From NCBI GenBank assembly GCA_011389995.1, contig JAABTG010000028.1, positions 1 to 42,261 on the forward strand: DNA of 42,261 nucleotides, in the 5' to 3' direction. The stretch is from Thiotrichales bacterium. GTDB lineage: Bacteria > Pseudomonadota > Gammaproteobacteria > JAABTG01. The notes beneath the pieces were generated by a model that saw only the letters and a list, made by a program, of their open reading frames with translations, did no database searches and was not told the origin of the DNA. The translations under genes and the position numbers were made by a program. Shown piece after piece: positions 9,018 through 17,714 of this stretch. Each line of letters opens with the position of its first letter. Position 1 is the stretch's first letter.

Positions 9018-9219
9018 TCCTCTGTACCTGTACCTGAGAGTTTCGCGGTTGCATGGCAACCCCTCGCCCCATCGGTGGGCCCCCGGCGCGCCACGCGCCC
9101 ATGGGGCCACTCTCCAGAGTCGGTATACCTCCCGCGGTCCTTCTGCCTGAGCGATTCCGAGCACGTTGCGCCTTCGGCGCCGGCCACTGAAGGGCCGGTC
9201 TCTCCCACGGGTGTTAACC
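9018..9219 (-). promoter_or_regulatory. tandem glycine riboswitch
   Basis: Two gcvT-type glycine aptamers in series upstream of gcvT. Reading the minus strand, aptamer 1 opens with GGGAGAG (complement of 9200-9206), has the GCGCCGAAGG core (near 9180-9170) and closes with CTCAGGCAGAAGGACC (9151-9136). Aptamer 2 opens with ACTCTGGAGAGTGG (near 9120), has CCACCGATGGGGCGAG (near 9078-9063) and closes with CTCTCAGGTACAG (9041-9029). A leader before aptamer 1 could form the interdomain kink-turn. Downstream lie a terminator and gcvT, so this is read as a glycine-activated ON switch for the whole gcv-tpx operon. Confidence 0.95.
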
Positions 9220-9227
9220 GAGGCCCG

Positions 9228-9256
9228 ACTATAACCCCCCGAGGAGGCGAAACCAA
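9228..9256 (-). promoter_or_regulatory. probable sigma-70 promoter of the gcv operon
   Basis: On the minus strand, TTGGTT (complement of 9251-9256) and TATAGT (complement of 9228-9233) are separated by 17 nt. Initiation about 7 nt downstream would put the 5' end just before the riboswitch leader at 9219. The -10 match is good and the -35 moderate. Confidence 0.65.
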
Positions 9257-9460
9257 CCCACCCGCTGCCGGGTGGGTGACGCGAACGACTCCCCGCACCC
9301 CGGCGTCCTGCCCCCCGGCCTCAATGATCCCGCCCCCGCGTCGCTACAACCGGAAGACATACAGCGCCTCCCCGGTTGGGGGCGGCGTGGCACCGGAAGG
9401 GGGTTAGAATCCCTCCATCGCCGCGCCGCGGCCGGCGCCCAACCTCGAAGGGGTAATACC

Positions 9461-10033
9461 ATGGAAGTCGGCACCTTCATCTTCTGGGGCATCATCGCCC
9501 TGGCACTCGTGTACTCCGCCCTCGTCTACAACAACCTGGTGCGCCTCAAGCACAACGTGTCGATGGCTTGGTCCAATATCGACGTGCTCCTAAAGCAGCG
9601 CCACGACGAACTCCCCAAGCTGGTGGAGACCTGCAAGCAGTACATGACTTACGAACAGGAGACCCTGGAGAAGGTCATGCGGGCCCGCTCCGCGGTGCAC
9701 AACGCCCGTGCCGGCGGCGATGTGGGCGCCCTCGGCCCCGCGGAGACCCAGCTGCGCTCCGGCCTCATGAATCTGTTCGCGGTGGCCGAGGCCTACCCCG
9801 ACCTCAAGGCAAACGAGAGTTTCCAGCACCTGCAGGCCCGCATCACCGGCCTCGAGAATGCCATCGCCGACCGCCGCGAGTTCTACAACGACAGCGTCAA
9901 CATCAACAACATCCGGGTGGAGCAGTTCCCGGATATGGTGGTGGCCCGCCTGTTCAACTTCGGTCCCCGGGAACTGCTGGAATTCTCCGAGGAGGAGACC
10001 CGCGACGTGGACGTGAAGGCCCTGTTTTCCTGA
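9461..10033 (+). CDS. lemA: LemA family membrane protein
   Basis: A 190-aa protein with one N-terminal membrane helix (residues 5-25) and a long helical cytoplasmic or periplasmic domain. LemA signatures are YNNLVRLKHNVSMAWSNIDVLLKQRHDELPKLV, a YEQETLEKVMRAR heptad region and the C-terminal FNFGPRELLEFSEEE variant of the usual FPAN-x-A segment. The biochemical role of LemA is not established. Start ATG at 9461 is preceded by GAAGGGG. The GIDE-like gene begins 2 nt after the stop, a common LemA partnership, so both probably belong to one membrane complex. Confidence 0.93.
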   Translation: MEVGTFIFWGIIALALVYSALVYNNLVRLKHNVSMAWSNIDVLLKQRHDELPKLVETCKQYMTYEQETLEKVMRARSAVHNARAGGDVGALGPAETQLRSGLMNLFAVAEAYPDLKANESFQHLQARITGLENAIADRREFYNDSVNINNIRVEQFPDMVVARLFNFGPRELLEFSEEETRDVDVKALFS

Positions 10034-10035
10034 GT

Positions 10036-10959
10036 ATGGGTCCCACGGCCGTGGACCCCGCGGGTTACTGGATATATCTGACGCTGGCGGTGGCAGCGGC
10101 GGTGGGCGGGCTGGTGGGGGCCGTCGTGTTCTACCGGCGCCTGCGCATCATCCAGGACACCCCCACCGCGAAGATACGCTCCGCCCATCAGGGCTACGTC
10201 GAGCTCGAGGGTCGCCAGGAGTTGATGGACGGCGTGCCCATCGTTTCTCCCCTCACCGGCACCCGCTGCACCTGGTATCGCTACAAGGTGGAGCAGCGCC
10301 AGGCCCGCCACGTCAATGGCAAACGCCGCACCCAGTGGCGCAAGATCCGGGGCGCCACCAGCGACGGGCTGTTCCTGCTGGTGGACGACACCGGCCAGTG
10401 CATCATCGACCCCGAGGGCGCGGCCATCAGCCCCGGGGAGCGGGACGTATGGTACGGCAACAGCCCCCAGCCCCTGGGGCCCGCGCCCGGGGGGCGCAGC
10501 TGGCTGGCCAGCGGCAACTACCGGTACACCGAGGAACGCATGCATCCGGCCGACGCCCTCTACGCCATCGGCCTGCTCCGCACCGTGGGCGGGGCCGGTG
10601 ACCCCGGGGATACCCGGGAGGACCTGCGGGCCCTCCTCACGGCCTGGAAGAAGGACGCCGCCAGGATGCGCCAGTTCGACACCGACGGCGACGGCCACGT
10701 CGATGCCGCGGAGTGGGAGGCCGCCCGCCGGGCCGCCCGGGACGAGGTGGTCAGGAACCACGCCGAGCGGGCGGCCGCCCCCGGCACCACCATCATGGCC
10801 CGCCCCCAGGACCGGCGCCGACCCTATATCCTGTCGGCCGTGCCCCAGGAGGGGCTCGCCCGCCGCTATGCCTGGTATGCCGCGGGGCTGCTGGCCCTGG
10901 GGGTGGCGGCCGGCGGCGTCGCCCTGTGGTTCGCCAATCATCACGCACCGGTGGCCTGA
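10036..10959 (+). CDS. GIDE-domain-like membrane protein with EF-hand loop
   Basis: A 307-aa protein partnered with LemA. It has an N-terminal membrane helix (residues 11-33), a beta-rich domain (about 45-170) with GYVELEGR, PIVSPLTGTRCTWYRYKVE and SDGLFLLVDDTG, as in the GIDE/MULAN-type domain, and a C-terminal membrane helix (about 284-303). Between them residues 215-226 read DTDGDGHVDAAE, a canonical EF-hand calcium loop with acids at positions 1, 3, 5, 9 and 12. GIDE-like proteins beside LemA are widespread, with unknown function in bacteria. The EF-hand suggests calcium sensing or stabilisation, which is inference. There is no RING domain, unlike eukaryotic relatives. Confidence 0.82.
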   Translation: MGPTAVDPAGYWIYLTLAVAAAVGGLVGAVVFYRRLRIIQDTPTAKIRSAHQGYVELEGRQELMDGVPIVSPLTGTRCTWYRYKVEQRQARHVNGKRRTQWRKIRGATSDGLFLLVDDTGQCIIDPEGAAISPGERDVWYGNSPQPLGPAPGGRSWLASGNYRYTEERMHPADALYAIGLLRTVGGAGDPGDTREDLRALLTAWKKDAARMRQFDTDGDGHVDAAEWEAARRAARDEVVRNHAERAAAPGTTIMARPQDRRRPYILSAVPQEGLARRYAWYAAGLLALGVAAGGVALWFANHHAPVA

Positions 10960-11093
10960 GCCCCTCCCGCCCCTGTCCCTCGGCGCGGTTTTCCCTCGAG
11001 GCCCCCGGCTCCTATAATTGCCAGCCGCGCGCCGCATGCCTCCCGGCCCGCACCACCATCGAACCACAACCACAGGCCCCCGACATCGACCCC

Positions 11094-11813
11094 ATGCCCC
11101 ATGCCCGCACGTTGTCCCCATCCCCCGCCGGATTCGGACCTCGCCTGTTCGGCGGTCTGCTGGCATTGTTGATGGCGGGCGCGGCGGCGGCCGAGACCCT
11201 CTTCATCACCGACAGCCTGAAGCTCGGCCTGCACGAATCCCGCGAGCGCACCAGCGCGGTGGTCCAGCTCCTGCCCTCGGACACGGAGCTGGAGGTGCTG
11301 GAGCGGGACGGCGGCTTCGTTCGGGTTCGCGCACCCGACGGCACCCGGGGCTGGGTGGACGCCGCCTACCTCACGGCGGATCTGCCGGCCCGCCTTGAAG
11401 TGGCCGAGCTCCAGAGCTGGAAGGCCACCCGGGAGGAGGAACTGAAGGCCGCCTGGGCCGAGGTGGAAACCCTGCGGGCCGAGCTCGCGGAGCTCGCCGG
11501 GGCGGAGGTCCCCGCCACGGCGGCCCCGCCCCGTGAGGAACATCTCCAGGCCATGGAGCGTGTCGCCCGCCTTGAGGAAGACAACGCGGCCCTGCGGGAA
11601 CTGCTCGCGCTCCAGGCCGAGGAGGCCGTCCAGCCTCCCCCCGCACCCGCGCCGCCGTCGGGCCTCCCCGCCTGGCTGCCCGCGTGGGGGCCGGAATGGG
11701 CCCTGCGGGGCCTGCTCGGGGCCGCCGGCGTGCTGTTCGTCGGTGGCCTGCTGGCGGGGCTGTGGCTGATGGACCGTATCAACCGCCGCCGTCACGGCGG
11801 CTTCAGGGTCTGA
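11094..11813 (+). CDS. SH3b-coiled-coil-anchor protein (YgiM-like)
   Basis: A 239-aa envelope protein: signal peptide (about residues 12-33), a bacterial SH3 domain (about 34-100) with TDSLKLGLHESRERTSAVVQLL and GTRGWVDAAYLT, a coiled coil (about 105-195), a Pro-rich linker and a C-terminal membrane helix (about 208-228) ending in RRRHGG. This is the architecture of the SH3/anchor family that includes E. coli YgiM. It presumably stands in the periplasm anchored to the inner membrane and contacts peptidoglycan. I chose the ATG at 11094, which gives the signal peptide. xthA follows after 5 nt. Confidence 0.88.
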   Translation: MPHARTLSPSPAGFGPRLFGGLLALLMAGAAAAETLFITDSLKLGLHESRERTSAVVQLLPSDTELEVLERDGGFVRVRAPDGTRGWVDAAYLTADLPARLEVAELQSWKATREEELKAAWAEVETLRAELAELAGAEVPATAAPPREEHLQAMERVARLEEDNAALRELLALQAEEAVQPPPAPAPPSGLPAWLPAWGPEWALRGLLGAAGVLFVGGLLAGLWLMDRINRRRHGGFRV

Positions 11814-11818
11814 AGACC

Positions 11819-12586
11819 GTGCGCATCGCCACCTGGAACGTCAACAGCCTCAAGGTACGCCTGCCCCAGGTACTGGACTGGCTGGCGACACGCCAGCCCG
11901 ACGTGCTGGCCCTCCAGGAGACCAAGCTCACGGACGAGAATTTCCCCGTCGCCGACCTGCTGGCGGCGGGCTATCAGCCCCTCTATTCGGGCCAGAAGAC
12001 CTACAACGGCGTCGCCATCCTGAGCCGTGAACCCGCCACCGACGTGTTGCGGGACATCCCCGGTCTCGACGACCCCCAGCGGCGCATCCTCATCGCCTCG
12101 GTGGGGCCCCTGCGCATCATCAACCTCTACGTGGTCAACGGCCAGGAGGTGGGCTCGGACAAGTACCGCCACAAGCTGGCGTGGCTGGCGGCGGTGACTG
12201 CCCATATCAAGGAGGAACTCGCCGTCCACCCTCACGTGGCCGTGGTGGGTGACTTCAACATCGCCCCCGAGGACCGCGACGTCCACGATCCCGAGGCCTG
12301 GCGTGAACGCATCCTGTGCAGTACCCCCGAGCGCGCGGCCCTGGGGGGCATGGCGGCCCTCGGCCTGGAGGACACGTTCAGGCGCTTCGACCAGGAACCG
12401 GGCAGCTTCAGCTGGTGGGACTACCGCGCCGCGGCCTTCCGCCGCAACCTCGGGCTGCGCATCGACCTGATCCTCGCCAGCCGCAGTCTCGCCGAGGCCT
12501 GCACGGCGTGCTATGTGGACACCGCCCCCCGGCGCCTCGAGCGGCCCTCGGACCACGCCCCCGTGGTGGCGGAATTCGAGCTGTAG
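11819..12586 (+). CDS. xthA: exodeoxyribonuclease III / AP endonuclease
   Basis: A 255-aa base-excision repair nuclease that cleaves abasic sites and resects 3' ends. Motifs: [14 protein letters not shown] at the N-terminus, the metal-binding Glu in [46 protein letters not shown] and the catalytic [10 protein letters not shown] near the end. Translation begins at GTG 11819, the only plausible start before the conserved N-terminus; no ATG is available. It sits 5 nt after the YgiM-like gene and 4 nt before ubiD, an evident operon without obvious pathway logic. Confidence 0.95.
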   Translation: MRIATWNVNSLKVRLPQVLDWLATRQPDVLALQETKLTDENFPVADLLAAGYQPLYSGQKTYNGVAILSREPATDVLRDIPGLDDPQRRILIASVGPLRIINLYVVNGQEVGSDKYRHKLAWLAAVTAHIKEELAVHPHVAVVGDFNIAPEDRDVHDPEAWRERILCSTPERAALGGMAALGLEDTFRRFDQEPGSFSWWDYRAAAFRRNLGLRIDLILASRSLAEACTACYVDTAPRRLERPSDHAPVVAEFEL

Positions 12587-12590
12587 GCGG

Positions 12591-14087
12591 ATGAAATACA
12601 AAGACCTGCGGGATTTCATGGCCCACCTGGAGGCCACCGACGAGTTGCGGCGCATCGCCACCCCCGTGGACCCGCGGCTGGAGATGACGGAGATCTGCGA
12701 CCGCACCCTGCGCCGCGGCGGACCGGCCCTGTTGTTCGAGAACCCCACCGGGCACCACATGCCGGTGCTCGGCAATCTCTTCGGCACGCCGCGGCGGGTG
12801 GCCTTAGGGATGGGCGAGGACGACGTGGGGGCCCTGCGCCAGGTGGGGGAGATGCTCGCCTTCCTAAAGTCCCCGGAGCCCCCCAGGGGGTGGCGGGACA
12901 CCTGGGAGAAGCTGCCCGCCTTCCGCAAGGTGCTGGACATGAACCCCCGGGAGCTGGGGCGCGGCCCCTGCCAGCAGAACGTGCTGGCAGGCAGCGACGT
13001 GGACCTCGGCCGCCTGCCGGTCCAGACCTGCTGGCCGGGGGACGCCGGCCCCCTCATCACCTGGGCCCTGGTGATCACCCGCGGGCCCCACAAGAAGCGC
13101 CAGAACCTCGGCATCTATCGCCAGCAGGTCATCGGCCGTAACCGCCTCATCATGCGCTGGCTGGCCCATCGCGGCGGGGCCCTGGATTACCGCGAGTGGC
13201 TGGCCGAGTATCCCGACCGGCCCTTCCCGGTGGCGGTGGCCCTGGGGGCCGACCCCGCCACCATGCTGGCGGCCGTGACTCCGGTGCCGGATACCCTGTC
13301 GGAGTACGGCTTCGCCGGCCTGCTGCGGGGCAACCGCACGGAGGTGGTGAAATGCACCGCCCACGACCTGTGGGTACCCGCCAGCGCCGAGATCGTGCTG
13401 GAGGGCCACATTCACCCCGGGGACCAGGCCCCCGAGGGCCCCTTCGGCGACCACACCGGCTACTACAACGAGGTGGAGGAATTCCCGGTCTTCACCGTGG
13501 ACCGCATCACCCATCGCGACGACCCCATCTACCACAGCACCTATACCGGCCGTCCGCCCGACGAACCGGCGGTGCTGGGAGTGGCCCTCAACGAGGTGTT
13601 CGTGCCCATCCTGCGGCGCCAGTTCCCCGAGATCATGGACTTCTACCTGCCCCCCGAGGGCTGCTCCTACCGGCTGGCCATCGTCAGCATGCGCAAGGAG
13701 TACCCCGGCCACGCCAAGCGGGTGATGCTGGGGGTGTGGTCCTTCCTGCGTCAGTTCATGTACACCAAGTTCGTCATCGTCACCGACGACGACGTGGACA
13801 TCCGCTCCTGGCAGGACGTGATCTGGGCCATCACCACCCGCATGGACCCGGCCCGGGACACCACCTTCATTCACTCCTCCCCCATCGACTACCTGGATTT
13901 CGCCTCGCCGGTATCGGGCCTGGGGTCCAAGATGGGGCTGGATGCCACCAACAAATGGGCCGGCGAGACCGAGCGGGAATGGGGCCGCCCCATCCGCATG
14001 ACCCCGGAGGTGCGGGCGCGGGTGGACGAGTTGTGGACGGAACTCGGGATCTTCGCCGGCGAAGAACGGGGGGAGGACGGTCCGTGA
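12591..14087 (+). CDS. ubiD: 3-octaprenyl-4-hydroxybenzoate carboxy-lyase
   Basis: A 498-aa prenylated-FMN-dependent decarboxylase of ubiquinone biosynthesis; length matches E. coli UbiD (497 aa). Characteristic segments are [41 protein letters not shown] with the active-site Arg, and [20 protein letters not shown] with conserved acids. C-terminal [15 protein letters not shown] is also typical of UbiD rather than of other decarboxylase subfamilies. Start ATG lies 4 nt after xthA. The prenyltransferase UbiX needed to make its cofactor is not in the window. Confidence 0.96.
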   Translation: MKYKDLRDFMAHLEATDELRRIATPVDPRLEMTEICDRTLRRGGPALLFENPTGHHMPVLGNLFGTPRRVALGMGEDDVGALRQVGEMLAFLKSPEPPRGWRDTWEKLPAFRKVLDMNPRELGRGPCQQNVLAGSDVDLGRLPVQTCWPGDAGPLITWALVITRGPHKKRQNLGIYRQQVIGRNRLIMRWLAHRGGALDYREWLAEYPDRPFPVAVALGADPATMLAAVTPVPDTLSEYGFAGLLRGNRTEVVKCTAHDLWVPASAEIVLEGHIHPGDQAPEGPFGDHTGYYNEVEEFPVFTVDRITHRDDPIYHSTYTGRPPDEPAVLGVALNEVFVPILRRQFPEIMDFYLPPEGCSYRLAIVSMRKEYPGHAKRVMLGVWSFLRQFMYTKFVIVTDDDVDIRSWQDVIWAITTRMDPARDTTFIHSSPIDYLDFASPVSGLGSKMGLDATNKWAGETEREWGRPIRMTPEVRARVDELWTELGIFAGEERGEDGP

Positions 14088-14138
14088 GCGATGCGGGAAC
14101 GCCGACGATCCCCCCTGTCGGCAGCCTGCCCCTGTCTG

Positions 14139-14168
14139 TTGCGTAGGGGCCTGAATTTCCAGTATTCT
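14139..14168 (+). promoter_or_regulatory. possible rpmE promoter
   Basis: TTGCGT (14139-14144) and TATTCT (14163-14168) are separated by 18 nt, 72 nt upstream of rpmE. Each hexamer matches sigma-70 consensus at about four positions. Plausible but unproven. Confidence 0.4.
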
Positions 14169-14239
14169 ACCGTGCTCTGTCATTGGCGCGCTCCGCCGGA
14201 TACATCCGGGGCGCCCACCAACCCGAGGTTTGCAGCGCA

Positions 14240-14443
14240 ATGAAGTCCGACATCCACCCGGCCTACAGCGAAGTCACGGTGACCTGCAGCTGTGGCAATG
14301 CCTTCACCACCCGGTCCACCGCCCGCCAGGACGTCCACCTCGAGGTGTGTTCGGCCTGTCACCCGTTCTACACCGGCAAGCAGAAGATGATGGATACCGC
14401 CGGACGGGTGGACAAGTTCCGCCGCAAGTACGGCATGAAGTAA
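14240..14443 (+). CDS. rpmE: 50S ribosomal protein L31, zinc form
   Basis: A 67-aa ribosomal protein with N-terminus [20 protein letters not shown] and the conserved [20 protein letters not shown] block. It retains four Cys residues (C16, C18, C37, C40), so this is the zinc-binding C+ paralog and not the zinc-free YkgM type expressed under zinc starvation. The start at 14240 is preferred over an upstream in-frame ATG at 14183 because it matches the family N-terminus. The gene stands alone, with its own probable promoter and a strong terminator. Confidence 0.97.
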   Translation: MKSDIHPAYSEVTVTCSCGNAFTTRSTARQDVHLEVCSACHPFYTGKQKMMDTAGRVDKFRRKYGMK

Positions 14444-14467
14444 GGCCCGCCCCGCCGTGCCCGCGAG

Positions 14468-14492
14468 ACGCCCCCTCCGCGGGGCGTTTTTT
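14468..14492 (+). terminator. rho-independent terminator of rpmE
   Basis: CGCCCC (14469-14474) pairs with GGGGCG (14481-14486) around a 6-nt loop and is followed by six T residues. It lies 25 nt past the rpmE stop codon. Confidence 0.9.
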
Positions 14493-14558
14493 GTGGCTGT
14501 CGGCCCGCCATGGGCACCATCCGCCGGCACAGTGGGCTAGAATCGGATCCCCATCCGC

Positions 14559-14598
14559 TGAACCGACGCCAGCGGTCCTGAACCAACGCCAGCGGGGT
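14559..14598 (+). repeat. 20-bp tandem duplication upstream of the M48 protease gene
   Basis: Two adjacent 20-bp units begin TGAACCGACGCCAGCGG (14559) and TGAACCAACGCCAGCGG (14579), differing at one base over the first 17 positions. The pair ends 8 nt before the start codon at 14606 and so lies in the 5' leader. Confidence 0.75.
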
Positions 14599-14605
14599 TC
14601 GAAAG

Positions 14606-16081
14606 ATGAACATACGCGCCTCCCTGGGAGTCCTCGCCGCCACCCTGGCCGGGCTTCTGTCCCTGTCCGGCTGCGCCGTCAACCCGGTGAGCGGCGAGCA
14701 GGAGTTCGTCCTCATGTCCGAGAGCCAGGAGCTCGCCCTCGGGCGCCGCATGCACCCCCAGATCCTCGAACAGTACGACACCTACGACGACCCCGAACTG
14801 CAGGCCTACGTGCAGCGGGTGGGCGAGGAGCTGGCCGCCAAGAGTCACCGCCAGGACCTCATCTACCGCTTCACGGTGCTGGACAGCGACGAGGTCAACG
14901 CCTTCGCCCTGCCGGGCGGCTATATCTACGTCACCCGCGGAATCATGGCCTACTTCCAGGCCGAGGAAGAGCTGGCGGCGGTGCTGGGCCACGAGATCGG
15001 CCACGTCACCGCCCGCCACAGCGTGCGCCAGTACTCCACCCAGCAGGCCACGGGCCTCGGCATCGCCCTGGGGAGCATCCTGGTACCCGAGTTGCGGGAC
15101 CGCAACGTCCAGAACCTGCTGGGCTCCCTGGGCACCGCCCTGGTGCGGGGCTACGGCCGCGAGCACGAGCTGGAGGCCGATCGCCTGGGGGCCGAGTACC
15201 TCGCCCGCAGCGGCCGCGACCCGGACGCCATGATCGACGTCATCCGCGTCCTCAAGGCCCAGGAGGAGTTCGAGAAGGCGCGCGCAGAGCAGGAGGACCG
15301 GGAGCCCAGGACCTACCACGGCGTGTTCGCCACCCACCCCGCCAACGACACCCGCCTCCAGAAGGTGGTGGCGGCCGCTGAGCGCTATCATCAGGGCGCC
15401 TATCGCCCACCGAAAGCGGAGGCCTACCTGCGGCGACTGGAGGGCGTGACCTTCGGCCCCCCCGCCAGGGAGGGCGTGGTGCGGGGCGATCACTTCTACC
15501 ACCGCGATCTCGGCTTCGGCCTGCGCTTCCCCGCGGGCTGGCGCATCGAGAACAAGTCGGACCGTCTGCTGGCGTTCGCCCCCGGCAACGACGCCATCCT
15601 CCAGCTCACCACCCAGGACCTCAACAAACGCCTGGGGCCGCGCCGCTTCATGGCCGAGCGCATGAACCTCAAGACCCTGGAGGACGACCGTTCCCTGGAG
15701 GTCAACGGCCTGGCCGCCCATACCGGCCTCGCCCCCATCGAGAGCCCGTGGGGCCGCCGGCTGGCCCGCCACACCGTGATCATCTTCCGCGATCGCGCCT
15801 ATATCCTCACCAGCGCCGCCAAGGACCCGGACAGGCCCCGCGCCTACACCACGGAGGTCCTCAACAGCGCCTTCAGCTTCCACCCGCTGACGGCCGGGGA
15901 ACGGGAACTGGCGGCGCCCCTGCGCCTCACCGTGATCCGCGCTGACCGCGACACCCGCTTCGCCGACCTGGCCGCCAAATCCCGCATCTCCAGCTACGCC
16001 GAGGCCAGGCTGCGGCTGTTGAACGGCTATTATCCCGACGGTGAGCCACGGCCCGGCGAGCTCCTCAAAGTGGTGCGCTGA
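14606..16081 (+). CDS. M48-family metalloprotease lipoprotein
   Basis: A 491-aa lipoprotein with lipobox LSGC (C23), so probably anchored in the outer membrane and facing the periplasm. The M48 catalytic core has HEIGH at 129-133 and the third zinc ligand in HELEADRLG (near 188-192). Residues 300-440 form a second beta-rich domain (FYHRDLGFGLRFPAGW and following), and the C-terminus ends PGELLKVV, reminiscent of LysM-like tails in this family. It resembles the LoiP/BepA group of envelope quality-control proteases, but without the TPR region of BepA. The ATG at 14606 gives the lipoprotein signal. maeB follows after 45 nt. Confidence 0.9.
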   Translation: MNIRASLGVLAATLAGLLSLSGCAVNPVSGEQEFVLMSESQELALGRRMHPQILEQYDTYDDPELQAYVQRVGEELAAKSHRQDLIYRFTVLDSDEVNAFALPGGYIYVTRGIMAYFQAEEELAAVLGHEIGHVTARHSVRQYSTQQATGLGIALGSILVPELRDRNVQNLLGSLGTALVRGYGREHELEADRLGAEYLARSGRDPDAMIDVIRVLKAQEEFEKARAEQEDREPRTYHGVFATHPANDTRLQKVVAAAERYHQGAYRPPKAEAYLRRLEGVTFGPPAREGVVRGDHFYHRDLGFGLRFPAGWRIENKSDRLLAFAPGNDAILQLTTQDLNKRLGPRRFMAERMNLKTLEDDRSLEVNGLAAHTGLAPIESPWGRRLARHTVIIFRDRAYILTSAAKDPDRPRAYTTEVLNSAFSFHPLTAGERELAAPLRLTVIRADRDTRFADLAAKSRISSYAEARLRLLNGYYPDGEPRPGELLKVVR

Positions 16082-16126
16082 ATCGGCCCGTGAGCCCATC
16101 CCTCCCCTCCCTCACCGGACGCCCCC

Positions 16127-17401
16127 ATGTACGATGACCTGAAGACCGCCGCCCTCGACTATCATGAGAAACCGATCCCCGGCAAGATTGCCCTCCAGAC
16201 CACCAAGCCCTGCACCACCCAGGAGGAGCTGAGCCTGGCCTACACCCCGGGAGTGGCCGAGCCCGTGCGGGCCATCGAGCAGGACCCCGAGGCCGCCTAC
16301 CGCTATACCGCCAAGGGCAACCTGGTGGCGGTGATCACCGACGGCAGCGCGGTGCTGGGACTCGGCAATACGGGCGCCCTGGCGTCCAAGCCGGTGATGG
16401 AGGGCAAAGGGGTGCTGTTCAAGCGTTTCGCCAACATCGACGTCTTCGACATCGAGGTGAACGCGGATAGCCCGGAGGACTTCATCGAGACGGTGGTGCG
16501 TATCTCTCCCACCTTCGGCGGCATCAATCTGGAGGACATCGCCGCCCCCCACTGCTTCCATATCGAGCAGACCCTCATGAAGCGCCTGGACATCCCGGTG
16601 TTCCACGATGACCAGCACGGCACCGCCATCATTACCGCCGCGGGCCTGCTCAACGCCCTCGAGATCCAGGACAAGTCCCTCGCCGAGGCCCGCATCGTGT
16701 GCCTGGGGGCGGGGGCAGCCGGCGTGGCCACCCTGTCCCTCCTGGTGGCCCTTGGCGCGCGGCCGGAGAACATCCTGGCGGTCGATCGCAACGGGGTCAT
16801 CCACGAGGAACGCGACGACCTCACGCCCGAGAAACGGGACCTCGCCGTGGCCACCAATGCCCGCACCCTGGCCGATGCCATGGCCGGTGCTGACGTGTTC
16901 CTGGGGCTGTCCGGGCCGAACCTGGTCAGCGAGGCCATGCTGAAGGGGATGGCGCCACGGCCGGTGGTGTTCGCCCTGTCCAATCCCGACCCGGAGATCA
17001 GTCCCGCCCTGGCGCGGGCCACCCGGGACGATCTCATCATGGCCACGGGGCGTAGCGACTACCCCAACCAGGTGAATAACGTGCTGGGTTTCCCCTTCAT
17101 CTTCCGCGGCGCCCTGGACGTCCACGCCCGGGCCATCAACCGGGAGATGCACATCGCCGCCGCCGGAGCCCTGAGGGACCTCGCCCGGGAATCCGTGCCC
17201 CAGGAGGTGCTGACGGCCTACGGCCTGGAGGGCCTGGCGTTCGGGCCCGACTACATCATTCCCAAACCCTTCGACCCGCGGCTCATCGACCGTGTGCCGC
17301 CGGCCGTATCCCGGGCCGCCATGGACACCGGGGTGGCCCGCCGCCGGGTGACCATAGCCGGCGCGGGGGTTGGCCCAGAGAGTGCTGGCCCGGGGGGGTG
17401 A
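16127..17401 (+). CDS. malic enzyme, short single-domain form
   Basis: A 424-aa enzyme for oxidative decarboxylation of malate to pyruvate with NAD(P). The substrate-binding segment LAYTPGVAEPV, metal-binding region FEDIAAPHCF variant (LEDIAAPHCF), FHDDQHGTAIIT and the nucleotide fold GAGAAGVA are intact. It matches the N-terminal catalytic region of MaeB but lacks the phosphotransacetylase-like regulatory domain of the roughly 760-aa enzyme. Downstream is a non-coding stretch with hairpins, not a remnant of that domain, so this is the natural short type. Cofactor preference cannot be read by eye. Confidence 0.93.
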   Translation: MYDDLKTAALDYHEKPIPGKIALQTTKPCTTQEELSLAYTPGVAEPVRAIEQDPEAAYRYTAKGNLVAVITDGSAVLGLGNTGALASKPVMEGKGVLFKRFANIDVFDIEVNADSPEDFIETVVRISPTFGGINLEDIAAPHCFHIEQTLMKRLDIPVFHDDQHGTAIITAAGLLNALEIQDKSLAEARIVCLGAGAAGVATLSLLVALGARPENILAVDRNGVIHEERDDLTPEKRDLAVATNARTLADAMAGADVFLGLSGPNLVSEAMLKGMAPRPVVFALSNPDPEISPALARATRDDLIMATGRSDYPNQVNNVLGFPFIFRGALDVHARAINREMHIAAAGALRDLARESVPQEVLTAYGLEGLAFGPDYIIPKPFDPRLIDRVPPAVSRAAMDTGVARRRVTIAGAGVGPESAGPGG

Positions 17402-17714
17402 CGACGCGCCGGCGCGGCAGGCGTGCCTTCTCCCGGAGCCCTGCCGGGGCCCAGGGCCAGGAGCCCCGCACTAACTTTCACCAAAAAAAGGGATATTTTT
17501 CAGCTACGGCCGGGAAACTTTCCCGGGGCCCCCCGGTCATAATCACCAGAACGCGGGATTTGCGTTCACCGCTCGCCCTCCCTCGAGCGGGATGACCGGC
17601 CTCCGGGCCGGTATTTCAGAGGCCCCGGTTTTTTCCCCTCCCCCCGAACATGGAAACCGGGGCCTTTTTTTAACCTGCTCCCGGGAAACTTCAAGCAAGC
17701 GCTGACATGTGGTT
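17402..17714. other. non-coding gap between converging malic enzyme and engB genes
   Basis: No gene seen. The 313 bp hold a palindrome around CGGGAAACTTTCCCG (17511-17525), a hairpin ACCGGCC/GGCCGGT (17595-17612) and a strong terminator (17621-17671). An A/T-rich patch (about 17480-17505, CCAAAAAAAGGGATATTTTT) stands out from the GC-rich surroundings. Confidence 0.7.
17621..17671 (+). terminator. long-loop rho-independent terminator
   Basis: GGCCCCGGTTT (17621-17631) pairs perfectly with AAACCGGGGCC (17654-17664) around a 22-nt loop and is followed by seven T residues. It faces the plus strand and would end transcription from the malic enzyme gene before it enters engB. Confidence 0.85.

Noticed and set aside
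3887..9037. Very long open frames on the plus strand opposite the glycine cleavage genes (up to about 1000 codons).
   Set aside because: They are antisense shadows produced by GC-rich codon use in gcvPB, gcvPA, gcvH and gcvT. Their translations are low-complexity Gly/His/Val-rich with no domain or signal.
9461..12590. lemA through xthA as a single functional operon dedicated to one pathway.
   Set aside because: The lemA and GIDE-like genes are tightly linked, but a 134-nt gap separates them from the SH3/anchor gene, and xthA and ubiD have no functional relation to the rest.
17511..17526. Palindrome CGGGAAACTTTCCCG as an attachment site or operator.
   Set aside because: It is in a converging 3' gap with no integrase, no promoter and no second copy, so it is most simply a terminator-like hairpin.
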